64,000 bases of DNA from M3007 sp035299505. GTDB lineage: Bacteria > Bacteroidota > Bacteroidia > Chitinophagales > Saprospiraceae. The notes beneath the pieces were generated by a model. The model made no database searches. It saw only the letters and a program-made list of their open reading frames with translations, and was not told the DNA's origin. Location of the stretch: the NCBI GenBank assembly GCA_035299505.1, contig DATGWL010000085.1, positions 1 through 64,000 of the forward strand, in the 5' to 3' direction. Every line of letters begins with the position of its first letter. The first letter of the stretch is position 1. This document shows positions 26,494-35,333 of the stretch, in pieces. The translations under genes were made by a program, and so were the position numbers.

Positions 26494-27987
26494 ATGCTAT
26501 TTGATTTGCCAAAAGATGAGCCAAGCATCATCAAAATCATCGGCGTTGGTGGTGGCGGTAGCAATGCCGTAACCCACATGTACAAACAAGGCATCGTCGG
26601 CGTAGACTACGCCATCTGCAATACCGACGCGCAGGCCATGCAACTCAGCCCTGTGCCTAATAAAATTTCTCTCGGCCAGATCCTCACAGAGGGTCGTGGT
26701 GCAGGCTCAAGGCCCAGCGTGGGCAAACAGGCATGCATTGAAAGTCTCGAGGAAATCAAACGTTTTCTGGAAGACGGCACCAAAATGGCCTTCATCACTG
26801 CCGGTATGGGTGGTGGTACCGGCACAGGCGCCGCTCCTATCATTGCCAAGGCCGCTCAGGAACTGGGTATTCTTACCGTGGGGATCGTAACCCTACCCTT
26901 CACTTTTGAAGGTAAAACCCGTGTGGGCAACGGTATGGAAGGTCTGGAAGACTTGCGCAAAAACGTGGATTGCCTCGTGATTATCAGCAACGATAAACTC
27001 CGCGACATCTACGGCAACCTCAGCATCTCTCAGGCATTCAGCCAGGCAGATAACATTCTCTGCACCGCTGCCAAAGGCATCGCTGAAATCATCACGGTGC
27101 CAGGTTACGTAAACGTGGACTTTGAAGACGTAAACACCACCATGCGCGGATCTGGCGTAGCCATCATGGGTACTGCTGCTGTAGAAGGCGAAAACCGCGC
27201 CTTCCGTGCTGCCGATGAAGCGCTGCGCTCTCCATTGCTCGAAGACAACGATATCTATGGCGCTAAAAACATCCTGGTGAACATCACCTCCGGTGTTAAA
27301 GAGGCAACCATGGACGAGATCTTCGAAATCACCCAGTTTGTACAGGAAAAAGCCGGCGAAAATGCCAACCTCATCTGGGGTAACTGCTTCGACGAGCGCC
27401 TGGGCGAAAAGCTGGCAGTAACCATCATCGCTACCGGCTTCGAATCTGCCGAACGCGGCAAAACCGGTGTGGCCGGCAACCGCCAGACCAATACCAACGA
27501 ACGTCAGGTGGTACACCTGGATGAAGACCTGCAAACTGGAAAAAAGATCCAGCCTTCTCTCTTTACGATTACGTCAGATGAACCGTACGCCCCGGTAGAC
27601 GAGAAGGCAGCCACCGCACTCGAGTTTGAGTTCGACAATATCCGGGAGACAGTTGACAAAATCCGTCGCACAACACCGGTCAGCAATGACCCCTACCTGC
27701 GCGATGCTGAAGAGGAAATTTCTCCGGAAGAACGTCGCAGGCGTATTGAAGATGCCCAGCGCCGTCGCCAGGAAGCTCTGAACCGTCCGATCAATGTGGT
27801 GAAGTTGTCTTCTCCTCAAACCATCATTGACCTGGAAAGTCAGCCGGCATACCTGCGTCGCAGTGTAAACCTCGATGATGTGCCTGATTCCGACAAACCA
27901 GAGATGTCTAACTGGACGATTTCTCTGGAGGAAGAAGGCGAAATCAAGATGGGCGGGAATTCATTCCTGCACGACAACGTAGATTAA
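26494..27987 (+). CDS. ftsZ: FtsZ, tubulin-like division GTPase
   Basis: This 497-aa protein polymerises into the Z ring. It has the tubulin signature GGGTGTGAAPIIAKAAQE, the N-terminal GVGGGGSNAVTHM loop, and the T7 region NVDFEDVNTTMRGSG. After residue ~330 comes a long charged linker, then conserved SQPAYLRRSVNL and the C-terminal peptide NSFLHDNVD, as I recall for Bacteroidota FtsZ. The ATG at 26494 (MLFDLPKDEPSIIKIIG) matches family N-termini. A GTG at 26455 would overlap ftsA and add 13 unlike residues. Confidence 0.97.
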   Translation: MLFDLPKDEPSIIKIIGVGGGGSNAVTHMYKQGIVGVDYAICNTDAQAMQLSPVPNKISLGQILTEGRGAGSRPSVGKQACIESLEEIKRFLEDGTKMAFITAGMGGGTGTGAAPIIAKAAQELGILTVGIVTLPFTFEGKTRVGNGMEGLEDLRKNVDCLVIISNDKLRDIYGNLSISQAFSQADNILCTAAKGIAEIITVPGYVNVDFEDVNTTMRGSGVAIMGTAAVEGENRAFRAADEALRSPLLEDNDIYGAKNILVNITSGVKEATMDEIFEITQFVQEKAGENANLIWGNCFDERLGEKLAVTIIATGFESAERGKTGVAGNRQTNTNERQVVHLDEDLQTGKKIQPSLFTITSDEPYAPVDEKAATALEFEFDNIRETVDKIRRTTPVSNDPYLRDAEEEISPEERRRRIEDAQRRRQEALNRPINVVKLSSPQTIIDLESQPAYLRRSVNLDDVPDSDKPEMSNWTISLEEEGEIKMGGNSFLHDNVD

Positions 27988-28097
27988 TCAAGCAGGCAGA
28001 CTTACAACCCTGAGGGGCAAGTTGGGAATGGAGTGGGACCGGCACCGGCCTGTTTCCCGCGGGGGAGCCTGCCAAAGAGTATATTTCTGCTAAGTTC
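27988..28097 (+). other. Structured-looking leader between ftsZ and its terminator
   Basis: This 110-nt non-coding stretch is closed by GCAGGC (near 27991) and GCCTGC (near 28069). Inside are smaller complementary pieces around CCCTGAGGGG and GACCGGCACCGGCC. It might be a long 3' UTR or a small RNA derived from it; I recognise no RNA family. Confidence 0.3.
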
Positions 28098-28135
28098 AGC
28101 GGCCTCGGTGTGTGGGACACCGGGCCGCTTTTTTT
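28098..28135. terminator. Rho-independent terminator after ftsZ
   Basis: A GC-rich hairpin (GCGGCC-CGGTGT pairing with ACACCG-GGCCGC, loop GTGGG) is followed by seven Ts. It ends the dcw transcript, directly before the stop of the convergent membrane-protein gene. Confidence 0.9.
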
Positions 28136-28136
28136 A

Positions 28137-30077
28137 TTACATCCGTAAACGTTGCTGCAGTTCCTGCACCTTGGCCTGATCCCCCATCGCGGTGTACACC
28201 TGAATCAAATCCTGAATGGTATTCCGATCTTGTGCATAATTGGCCAAGGCAAGATTCAGAAACTCAATAGCCCCATTAGGATCCTGCATTTTGACAAAAT
28301 AGAAGTTGTACCCCACACGGTGACAGAAGAAGTTGTAAATATTCGGATCGGCGCCTTTCAGTGATTTCAACACATCCAGCACCATCACCAGCATATCGCC
28401 ATTGGCGGGTTGATTCTGGATTAGTTGTTCCAGATCACGCAGCAGTTTTTCCAGGTTTTTGTCCTGATTATACCGAATAACGGCCAGTTGCACCTTCATA
28501 GGCGCTGCCAGGCGGTATCCCGGATTAATCTGGAGAGATTTATTCAAATAAGGCTCTATCTCAGTCAAGATGGCCGTGCGCTGAGCTACCGATGCCTGAT
28601 CGGTGGCTTTTTCCAGGGGCTTATATTGTTTCTCATAAAGTAAATTGGCGTAATAATAGTTCGCCCGATAGCTGTTGCCGGATACCTGAATGGCAGATTC
28701 CACCAGGCGGGAACCGTCTCCGCCCCAATCCGGGATTCTGGTCCAGGTGCGCACGGCAAACAACGCAGCCACGATACCTAACACAGCATACCCTGGCCAA
28801 ACCTGGCGATTGCCCAACAGTTCCGGCAGTTTTTTTACACCAAACCATGCCGCCGCCAAACAAAAAGCCACTGAAGGCAGGTACAAATAACGTTCGTTCA
28901 TGAAGGTGCTGGTGCGCACAAAAAGGTTGGAAACAATGCTGATGGTAAACAGGAAATACAACACCGAATAGGCCGGTACCGACCAATTACCTTGTTGACC
29001 TGATTTCTCCTTTCTCAAGGTTTTAAAAGCCCACCAGCCCAGCCCGGCATAGATAGCCAGCGAAACCAACGGACGCCAGTCTGCCCAGGTCACCTTTGGC
29101 ACATGGTAGGGATAGTAATCAATGGTAAGCGGGTGTGGCACGAACAGCAGTTTCAGATTCCAGCCCAAAGCCAGGAAGATGGTGGCCAGTCTTTCCATTC
29201 CATTCATGCCAAAAAACGGGTTTAACACCAATTCATCCGGGTGTGTGCCCAGTTTTTGTAATGCCACCATGCGCATCAGCAGGAACAAACCCAAAGAGCC
29301 TAACAGGGGCAACACGGCGTTCACGGCTCTTCCCAGCGATACATGCGAAAACACCCAAATAGTAAGCGGAATCACCGCCAGAAAAGTAACAGTGTTTTCT
29401 TTTGACAACAATCCCAGCAGGAAAAAGCCGGCCGCCATCCAGCGATACCGATCTGTCTGTGTGTCAAAATATTTCATCACGGCCCAAAGTGCGCCCAGGC
29501 TGCCCACCATGGCCATGATTTCATCACGGCTTTTGATATTGGAAACAACTTCTACGTGTAGTGGATGCAGCATGAAAAGCACTGTTGCCCAAAACGCTAT
29601 GCCCTGATACCAGGATGCACCTTCCTGCCGGGGAAATAGCGCCAGCAGAATGCGGAACAACAGCAGGGTACACAATACATACCACAAAACATTCATGAAA
29701 TGGCCCGCCCAGGCACTTTCTTTGCCAAATAGCCCAATTTCCATGGCAAAAGTGGCCAATGGTAAGGGGCGGTAACGACCACCTTCCAGCATGATTTTCG
29801 GGTCTTTGTAAAACCCCAGCAGGCTGTCGTTTCCAAATATCTCCGCCAAACCGGCAAATCCCTTTTGCACAAACGCATTGTCCCAGATATAAATCTGATC
29901 GTCCTGCAGATAGCCAAAACTGATGGTTAAGCCATACAGCAGAAAAACAACACCCGTGAGCACCAGGCAGGCATACAGGTTTTCCAGCCAGAATCCGGTT
30001 TGAAAAAAATGAGTAGGGGATAAAGGGGCCGTTGTCTTGGGCGCAGTCTTCTTCGAAGCGGTATTTTTCGTTGCCAT
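28137..30077 (-). CDS. Polytopic membrane protein with C-terminal TPRs (TMTC-like)
   Basis: This 646-aa protein has about 10-12 hydrophobic helices at residues ~30-460 and a soluble C-terminal part (~500-646) with TPR-like helices (PNGAIEFLNLALANYAQD, DLIQVYTAMGDQAKVQELQQRL). The early loop LQDDQIYIWDNAFVQKG and FMLHPLHVEVVSNIKSRDEI match the O-mannosyltransferase-like TMTC/DUF1736 group. That group probably glycosylates proteins from lipid-linked sugars; activity here is inferred. It lies 15 nt after the aldo/keto reductase gene on the same strand, so they likely form an operon. Confidence 0.75.
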   Translation of the reverse strand: MATKNTASKKTAPKTTAPLSPTHFFQTGFWLENLYACLVLTGVVFLLYGLTISFGYLQDDQIYIWDNAFVQKGFAGLAEIFGNDSLLGFYKDPKIMLEGGRYRPLPLATFAMEIGLFGKESAWAGHFMNVLWYVLCTLLLFRILLALFPRQEGASWYQGIAFWATVLFMLHPLHVEVVSNIKSRDEIMAMVGSLGALWAVMKYFDTQTDRYRWMAAGFFLLGLLSKENTVTFLAVIPLTIWVFSHVSLGRAVNAVLPLLGSLGLFLLMRMVALQKLGTHPDELVLNPFFGMNGMERLATIFLALGWNLKLLFVPHPLTIDYYPYHVPKVTWADWRPLVSLAIYAGLGWWAFKTLRKEKSGQQGNWSVPAYSVLYFLFTISIVSNLFVRTSTFMNERYLYLPSVAFCLAAAWFGVKKLPELLGNRQVWPGYAVLGIVAALFAVRTWTRIPDWGGDGSRLVESAIQVSGNSYRANYYYANLLYEKQYKPLEKATDQASVAQRTAILTEIEPYLNKSLQINPGYRLAAPMKVQLAVIRYNQDKNLEKLLRDLEQLIQNQPANGDMLVMVLDVLKSLKGADPNIYNFFCHRVGYNFYFVKMQDPNGAIEFLNLALANYAQDRNTIQDLIQVYTAMGDQAKVQELQQRLRM

Positions 30078-30092
30078 GCAGTGAGGTGCCGT

Positions 30093-31034
30093 TTAGGTGG
30101 GCAAATGTATTTTTTTCAGGGCTGAAAAGATGTCGGAATAATCAAAGGTTTCCAGATTTCGCCAAAAATCCAGAGATTCCTGCAATTGAGCTGTGCTGGA
30201 AACACCCAACACCAAGCCATTAATGCCCGGATGCAAGCCGGCATAAATCAATCCAAGGTGGTTCATGGTTTTTACCGGCGGGCGCACAAAAGCGGTGGCC
30301 CAGTCGGGTAGCAGCGACTGAATTTTGGACAGTTGCTGCGCTACTTTTTCCTGTTGTCCGCCTCTTGCCAGAAAGGTGCTATTGGCGCCGTAGTCTCCGT
30401 GCAGTTTTACGCCGCCGGCATTAATCCCATAGGCAAAATACCGGTGCGGCCCGCCTGCCATTATATGTCGTTGCAGCGGAGCATACCGATCCAAATTAGA
30501 GTGAAAAACGTTGTGCTTCAACTGAATATCAAAATTCAGTCCTAAGGAAGCGTTCGCCTGCGCATACGCCTCCGGGTGCGCAATGCCGGATAGCCCTGGC
30601 CTCAGGTTAAGGTCGCCACAAAGTCTGTGCAGGGATTCCAGGGAGGCCAGAACATCGGCAGCAGCTTCACGGTTGTCCCAATGGAACATCAATACCGAGA
30701 GATTTTTTCCGAATAACCGGTGATACTCTTCGCCGGCCATTTGGATAAAAGATGGCGAAAGGTTGACCTCCGGAGAACGCAGGTTATCGAGGCTCCCGAT
30801 CTTCATGGTTAATTCCAGATCCTGCAAACCATGTGCATCTGTGTATTCCTTCAGTATTTTTTCCGCCGCCCTGAAATTCGCCGGATTTCGGTTGATGGGA
30901 TAATTGGTAGCACAGTCTACCTGCTGGAAGCCAGCCTTCAGCCAGTTGTCCAGCAAACGATAGGCCTCCACCGCCGATACGCTCCAGCCCCATTGGGCCG
31001 TGCCAAGCATTAGTTTTTTACCATTGATACTCAT
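30093..31034 (-). CDS. Aldo/keto reductase family oxidoreductase
   Basis: This 313-aa NAD(P)-dependent TIM-barrel oxidoreductase has LMLGTAQWGWSVSA at the N-terminus (the AKR LGLGTxxxG pattern), FQQVDCATNYPINRNPANFRAAEKIL (Asp and Tyr of the catalytic set), LSVLMFHWDNREAA with a possible catalytic His, GLSGIAHPEAY, and a C-terminal LGLIYAGLHPGINGLVLGVSSTAQLQESL that binds cofactor phosphate. The ATG at 31034 is chosen; further upstream the frame runs into the heptamer repeats. The acceptor substrate is unknown. Confidence 0.82.
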   Translation of the reverse strand: MSINGKKLMLGTAQWGWSVSAVEAYRLLDNWLKAGFQQVDCATNYPINRNPANFRAAEKILKEYTDAHGLQDLELTMKIGSLDNLRSPEVNLSPSFIQMAGEEYHRLFGKNLSVLMFHWDNREAAADVLASLESLHRLCGDLNLRPGLSGIAHPEAYAQANASLGLNFDIQLKHNVFHSNLDRYAPLQRHIMAGGPHRYFAYGINAGGVKLHGDYGANSTFLARGGQQEKVAQQLSKIQSLLPDWATAFVRPPVKTMNHLGLIYAGLHPGINGLVLGVSSTAQLQESLDFWRNLETFDYSDIFSALKKIHLPT

Positions 31035-31054
31035 AAGCAGCCGCAAATGTCTGA

Positions 31055-31090
31055 TTTGTTCCCGGCTTTCCGAATCATTGCGTAATTTTG
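31055..31090 (+). promoter_or_regulatory. Promoter for the GNAT gene
   Basis: TTTG (31055-31058) and TAATTTTG (31083-31090) are separated by 24 bp. The predicted leader of about 95 nt is almost wholly the heptamer/palindrome array at 31101-31188. The divergent aldo/keto reductase starts at 31034. Confidence 0.6.
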
Positions 31091-31100
31091 AGCTTAAGCA

Positions 31101-31188
31101 CACCGTCCACCGTCCATCCCGAGTACTCGGGACCACCGTCCACCGTCCACCGTCCACCGTCCACCGTCTACCGTCTACCGTCTACCGT
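31101..31188. repeat. Heptamer array (ACCGTCC/ACCGTCT) with embedded 16-bp palindrome
   Basis: Two ACCGTCC-like units are followed by the perfect palindrome TCCCGAGTACTCGGGA (31117-31132), then further ACCGTCC units grading into ACCGTCT. The array ends two bases before the GNAT start codon. The same palindrome occurs in the elements at 49296 and 50003, also preceded by GTCCA and followed by CCA. Confidence 0.9.
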
Positions 31189-31189
31189 C

Positions 31190-31633
31190 ATGATCCATTT
31201 TAAAATTGCCGACGAAGAAGATACCCACGTAGTTTCCCAACTGCTTGCAGCTTTGTTCGAAGAGGTTGGGCACACCCTTACTGCTGAAGAAATTGCAGGA
31301 TTATTTTTGCAGTTTGATCCGGACGACCATCATTCCACCCTGTTGGCGCTTGACGACGATGGCGATGCGGTAGGGGTGATAACCCTGGCTGAATCGCTGG
31401 GTTTTTATGCCGGCGGACGCATCGGGGTTATCAATGAATTGTATGTGGTACCGGAATACCGTTCAGAAGGAGTGGGAAAAATGCTGCTGGATGCTGCCAA
31501 AAATCTGGCTGATGAACGTGGTTGGGCGCGATTGGAGGTTACCACACCCGGCGAAGAATACCAAAAAACGCTCCGGTTTTATGAGCGCGAAGGCTTTTTC
31601 CCTATTGGTCCGAGGTATAAGTATATGGTTTAA
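31190..31633 (+). CDS. GNAT family N-acetyltransferase
   Basis: This 147-aa single-domain acetyltransferase has INELYVVPEYRSEGVGKMLLDAAKNLADERGWARLEV, covering the GNAT motif A (R/Q-x-x-G-x-G/A) that binds acetyl-CoA. The C-terminal KTLRFYEREGFFPIGPRYKYMV is typical motif B. Start is the ATG at 31190, at the edge of the repeat array; upstream in-frame sequence is repeat-derived. Substrate unknown. Confidence 0.88.
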   Translation: MIHFKIADEEDTHVVSQLLAALFEEVGHTLTAEEIAGLFLQFDPDDHHSTLLALDDDGDAVGVITLAESLGFYAGGRIGVINELYVVPEYRSEGVGKMLLDAAKNLADERGWARLEVTTPGEEYQKTLRFYEREGFFPIGPRYKYMV

Positions 31634-31671
31634 CGAGGTTTCTGTGCGTAGAAATTTTGAGTATTTACTAA

Positions 31672-31712
31672 AACGTGGGTTGTCATCCCCGCAGGGGATG
31701 ACAACCCACGTT
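31672..31712. repeat. Perfect 19-bp palindrome, 3-nt loop
   Basis: The arms at 31672-31690 and 31694-31712 (starting AACGTGGGTTGTCATCCCC) are perfect complements. It lies between convergent GNAT and GT2 genes. A partial copy, GGGATGACAAC-CACGTT, occurs at about 37248-37264. No T-run follows, so it may be a dispersed repeat rather than a terminator. Confidence 0.85.
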
Positions 31713-31794
31713 GGGTTATGTATTTTACGAATGAAAACCCACTTAGTAATAAGGAATTCCGTGTTTTCCACAATTGTTTTGACGAAGCCAAGCT

Positions 31795-32517
31795 CTAAAG
31801 CCTATTTTTTCTCCGCTTCAACACCTTCATCGCTGCCATATACTGTCTGGCCAATCTGCCAATATTTACCCTGCTACTGCTGGTGTCATCTGTCCAGATA
31901 ACGGGCAATTCGCACATTTTCAGGCCTTTCCATTCGGCAATGGCCAATAATTCAGTGGAAAAAAACCAGCCGTTGGATACTGCTCCGCCTTCCATGAGGG
32001 CCGGAAGATGTTCGCGTTTCAGCCATTTGAAGCCACACATGCCATCCGAAAAACGGGTGCCCAGGTAAAGGCGCAGCATCAGGTTGAAAATGCGGGAGGT
32101 GATTTCGCGTTTCAGGGTGCGACCAATCACCCGAGCCTTGGGGTGCAGTCGGGTGCCATATACCAGATCAAAACCTTCGGTAGCCAGGGCATGGTATGCC
32201 TGCGGAAAGTGGCGCAGGTCGGTGGCCAGATCCAGGTCCATATAGCCTACAATATCTGCCTTACTTTGTGTCCAGGAGGTTTTCAGCGCCAATCCGACCC
32301 CTTTTTCCGGTACTGCTACCAGTTTAATTTCCGGGAATTCATCCGTCAGGGCCGCAGCAATATGGCGGGTGTTATCCACGCTTCCATTGTCGGCAATGAT
32401 GATGCGCCATTGGTGTTGATCCGGGAAATGTTCGGATAAAAAATGGTGAAGGGTGCGCACCTGGCGGTCCAGGGTAGCTTCTTCGTTGAGAACCGGGATG
32501 GTGACATCGAACGTCAT
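31795..32517 (-). CDS. Glycosyltransferase family 2 (dolichyl-phosphate-sugar-synthase-like)
   Basis: This 240-aa GT-A enzyme has TIPVLNEEATLDRQ at the N-terminus, IIADNGSVDNT for nucleotide binding, DIVGYMDLDLATD (DxD-like motif), and DGMCGFKWLKREHLP. There are no C-terminal membrane helices, so it resembles soluble polyprenyl-phosphate glycosyltransferases. It could supply lipid-linked sugar to the TMTC-like protein nearby, but that is inference. Confidence 0.85.
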   Translation of the reverse strand: MTFDVTIPVLNEEATLDRQVRTLHHFLSEHFPDQHQWRIIIADNGSVDNTRHIAAALTDEFPEIKLVAVPEKGVGLALKTSWTQSKADIVGYMDLDLATDLRHFPQAYHALATEGFDLVYGTRLHPKARVIGRTLKREITSRIFNLMLRLYLGTRFSDGMCGFKWLKREHLPALMEGGAVSNGWFFSTELLAIAEWKGLKMCELPVIWTDDTSSSRVNIGRLARQYMAAMKVLKRRKNRL

Positions 32518-32636
32518 AGTGGCGGCGAAATTACCGGCCTTTTTGTGTTCCGGGCTGCTTTGGGCACATAAATAATTGTGCAGAATCAGCGCTTCGGGCT
32601 ATCTTTTCGGCCTTAATTGATAAACACTCTGCTATA

Positions 32637-33392
32637 ATGAAGATTTTCAAGCATTTAGGCCTGGTTTTGGGCCTGTTTGGGCTGTTTGCACTCCAGCAGC
32701 TTGGGGCGCAAACCAGCATTGGTTTTCGGTTTGGATTTTCAGCCAACAATGTGGTGAGGGAACCGCTGGAGAACAACGAACCTACGCCACAGATACGGCC
32801 GGGCATACAGCTGGGCGTGCCGGTTGAGATCCGGCTTAATAAGTGGTTTGCCGTACAACCCGAACTGCTTTTTGCCACACATGGCGCTTTTCAGGACCAG
32901 GAAACCAGCGACCAACTGACGACCACGAGTTTTTACCGCAGTTTTTACATGAGCTCGCTTGAAGTGCCGGTTTTGGCCAAATTTACCATTGGTTCCGGCA
33001 ATGTGCGTTTGTCGGCCTTTGCGGGTCCGTCGGTAGGAATGGGGCTGGGCGGCAAGTTGTACACCAAAACATTCGTGTCGATCAAGGATTTTTTCGGTAC
33101 CGTAATTTTTGCTGAAACCTTTGAGTCTACCCAGCAATTGGCATTTTTGAGCGAAGGATACGATAACAGTGAGTTGAAAGACAATGATTTTGCGGTAGAG
33201 CGCTTCAATGTCAATCTGCACCTGGGCGCTGGTATTCAGGTAAAAGCCGGTCCGGTAAATCTTTTTCTGGACGGCAGATTCATGCTGGGTCTGAACGACC
33301 TGGACCCGGAATCCAGTTCAGAATCCATCAATAACACCCTGAAAAGTGTGCGGGGAGGAATGAATGTAGGGGTATTGTACCCCTTGCATTAA
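32637..33392 (+). CDS. Outer-membrane beta-barrel protein (PorT-like)
   Basis: This 251-aa protein has a signal peptide (KHLGLVLGLFGLFALQQLGAQ) followed by alternating strands: SIGFRFGFSANNV, GVPVEIRLNKWFAVQPELLF, SLEVPVLAKFTIG, RLSAFAGPSVGMGLGGK, NVNLHLGAGIQVKAG. It matches the OmpW/PorT-like outer-membrane families common in Bacteroidota. No T9SS tail. Function unknown; it is followed by tRNA-Gly. Confidence 0.8.
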   Translation: MKIFKHLGLVLGLFGLFALQQLGAQTSIGFRFGFSANNVVREPLENNEPTPQIRPGIQLGVPVEIRLNKWFAVQPELLFATHGAFQDQETSDQLTTTSFYRSFYMSSLEVPVLAKFTIGSGNVRLSAFAGPSVGMGLGGKLYTKTFVSIKDFFGTVIFAETFESTQQLAFLSEGYDNSELKDNDFAVERFNVNLHLGAGIQVKAGPVNLFLDGRFMLGLNDLDPESSSESINNTLKSVRGGMNVGVLYPLH

Positions 33393-33438
33393 TCTGCATT
33401 TTTAGGCAGGAGGGAGTTTAAGTATAGATTTAAATGCT

Positions 33439-33446
33439 TAAATTTG
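33439..33446 (+). promoter_or_regulatory. -7 element of tRNA-Gly
   Basis: TAAATTTG fits TAnnTTTG and ends exactly 10 nt before the mature tRNA 5' end, the same spacing as for tRNA-Arg at 53888. A TTTA at 33414-33417 may be the -33 element. Confidence 0.7.
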
Positions 33447-33456
33447 CCTCCATCAT

Positions 33457-33529
33457 GCGGAAATAGCTCAGTTGGTAGAGCACTAGCTTCCCAAGCTGGG
33501 GGTCGCGAGTTCGAGTCTCGTTTTCCGCT
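33457..33529 (+). tRNA. tRNA-Gly (anticodon CCC)
   Basis: This 73-nt cloverleaf has a 7-bp acceptor stem GCGGAAA/TTTCCGC, D-arm GCTC...GAGC-like, and an anticodon stem CTAGC/GCTGG with the 7-nt loop TTCCCAA. The anticodon at 33490-33492 reads GGG codons. T-arm is GCGAG-TTCGAGT-CTCGT. The discriminator is T, and CCA is not encoded. A hairpin with a T-run follows at 33541. Confidence 0.95.
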
Positions 33530-33540
33530 CAAAAAAGGTA

Positions 33541-33578
33541 AAAGCGGTTTTCGGTGGAGGCGCCGGGGCCGCTTTTTT
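33541..33578 (+). terminator. Terminator after tRNA-Gly
   Basis: AAAGCGG pairs with CCGCTTT across a 21-nt GC-rich loop, and six Ts follow. It ends the tRNA transcript. Confidence 0.75.
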
Positions 33579-33644
33579 GCTGATGGCTGAATAGGTAGAC
33601 CATCGCATTCAATCTGCCTATTCAGCCAATATCATCCATCTGAC

Positions 33645-35150
33645 TCACCCCTTCACCCACCTTACACTCCGCATTACCTTACCCTGTCCGGATATGTTCA
33701 ACAAATACGTGCCCGCAGGCAAGGCATCGCTGACTGGTATGGAAACCTCCTGTTTGCCGGCCTCAAAAAGCTGGTGTTGATGCACGGTTTGAAGTGTTTT
33801 TCCACTCAAATCCAGGAGTTGGATATCCAGCGTTTCAGGTGTTTGCAGCTCAAATTGCAATTGAATATTCTGGCTAACCGGATTGGGATAAAGCAGCACC
33901 TGGGCTTCATCCAGAGAGGTATTGGGCTGTAAAACGCCCACATTGAAGTCGAGGATGAACTGCTGGAGCGCCATTAAATGGGTAACTGAATTGGGGGTAA
34001 AAAACGATTTAGAGGTCATGGCTACCACTTTGTTGTTTCCAATCATAGAAATATCCATAGGAGGTTCTACGTCGGTATTGGGACTAACGAAGATGCCGTT
34101 TGTACCGAAATTTGGATCCAGACTGCCATTCGGCAGTAGTTGCACCAGGGCTGTGCCATCCACATTGCCGGAAATTGGAACCCATGCATACAATAGCAAT
34201 TTTCCATCAGGCTGAACTATAACATCCAGTATCTCATAGGTTTGCGGCAGGTATACAACACCGGATTCTCCAAAGGAAGGATCCCGCTGACCGGTAGGTA
34301 AGTACCGGGTAACGGTACCCATATAGTCGGGCAAGGTGTAGCCTCCCATTAAAATCTTCTGATCTGGTTGCACAGCCAATGAATATCCCTCGCTGATTCC
34401 AGTCAGATATTCCAGCAAAATTCCCTCATCTGCAAAGGTCTGATCCAGCGTGCCATCCGGATTCAACCGAATCAGAATGGCCGGCCGGTCGTTTCCCCCG
34501 AAATAGGAAAAACCGCTCACCAGAATTTTACCGTCTGCCTGAACCTTCATGCAGTAAAACAGATAGGTCCCATTCAATTCAAACTGGAAATCATACACAC
34601 CGTCTTCTGAAAAAGTGGAATCAGGTTCCCCATCAGGAGTAAAAGCCAAAACAGCCACTTTATCACTGTTTAGGTAATCTCCTGCAGCATAAATTTTTCC
34701 TTCCGTATTGAAATCCAGTTCCCGTATCAGGACCATTGGCATTGGTGCAATGCCGCTCTCCCCAAATGTTGTATCTCGTGAGCCATCCGCTAAACATCGC
34801 CAAAGTTGAGAACTTCCATTGTTGAACACTATGCGCCCCTCTTTATCCACTTTGAGTGCCGGGGCGCCATTACCAACATTACTTAAAAAATGATATCGAA
34901 CTGCGTTTATAGAGTCGCCGCCGGGGGAAAATACCGTTACTTTCAAACCGAAAGGGTTAACGCCAAAGCCTCCTAACCAAATATCACCATTGGGGTGAAC
35001 ATCCAGCGGATGACAATACATGGATCCCGGAACGGATACCGGACGAACGAAACCATCACCGGAAAAGGAGGAGTCCATTTTCACTGTTTGGGCAATGGAG
35101 CTAATTTGGAAAACGCAAAAAGCAGCAAAAAGCAGGAATAATCTGTTCAT
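33645..35150 (-). CDS. Secreted delta-60-repeat protein with T9SS sorting domain
   Basis: This 501-aa protein has a signal peptide (MNRLFLLFAAFCVFQISSIAQ) and a run of delta-60-type repeats (MDSSFSGDGFV; RIVFNNGSSQ; PDSTFSEDGVYDF; GKILVSGFSYFGGND; LDQTFADEGILL; LDPNFGTNGIF) likely forming a beta-propeller. A type A T9SS sorting domain occupies the last ~80 residues (LYPNPVSQNIQLQF to the C-terminus). The start at 35150 gives a proper signal peptide; 35180 adds ten residues. Ligand unknown; extracellular. Confidence 0.87.
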   Translation of the reverse strand: MNRLFLLFAAFCVFQISSIAQTVKMDSSFSGDGFVRPVSVPGSMYCHPLDVHPNGDIWLGGFGVNPFGLKVTVFSPGGDSINAVRYHFLSNVGNGAPALKVDKEGRIVFNNGSSQLWRCLADGSRDTTFGESGIAPMPMVLIRELDFNTEGKIYAAGDYLNSDKVAVLAFTPDGEPDSTFSEDGVYDFQFELNGTYLFYCMKVQADGKILVSGFSYFGGNDRPAILIRLNPDGTLDQTFADEGILLEYLTGISEGYSLAVQPDQKILMGGYTLPDYMGTVTRYLPTGQRDPSFGESGVVYLPQTYEILDVIVQPDGKLLLYAWVPISGNVDGTALVQLLPNGSLDPNFGTNGIFVSPNTDVEPPMDISMIGNNKVVAMTSKSFFTPNSVTHLMALQQFILDFNVGVLQPNTSLDEAQVLLYPNPVSQNIQLQFELQTPETLDIQLLDLSGKTLQTVHQHQLFEAGKQEVSIPVSDALPAGTYLLNISGQGKVMRSVRWVKG

Positions 35151-35333
35151 AAAAGCGAATTTGATAAAGTGATACTGCAAATGTAGACCCGGGCGCCAGG
35201 GAAAAAATATAACACTTTTTGCCAGGTATTCTACCAGTTAACCCACCCATTTCTGTCAGATTCGGGGCAAAAAACGCTTTTTACCCCTGAACCCGGCAGA
35301 TATAGCACTATGTTTGATGTCTGTTTTAATAAG

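Noticed and set aside
31101..31188. Heptamer arrays as a possible CRISPR
   Set aside because: Units are 7 nt with no unique spacers, and no cas genes are present.
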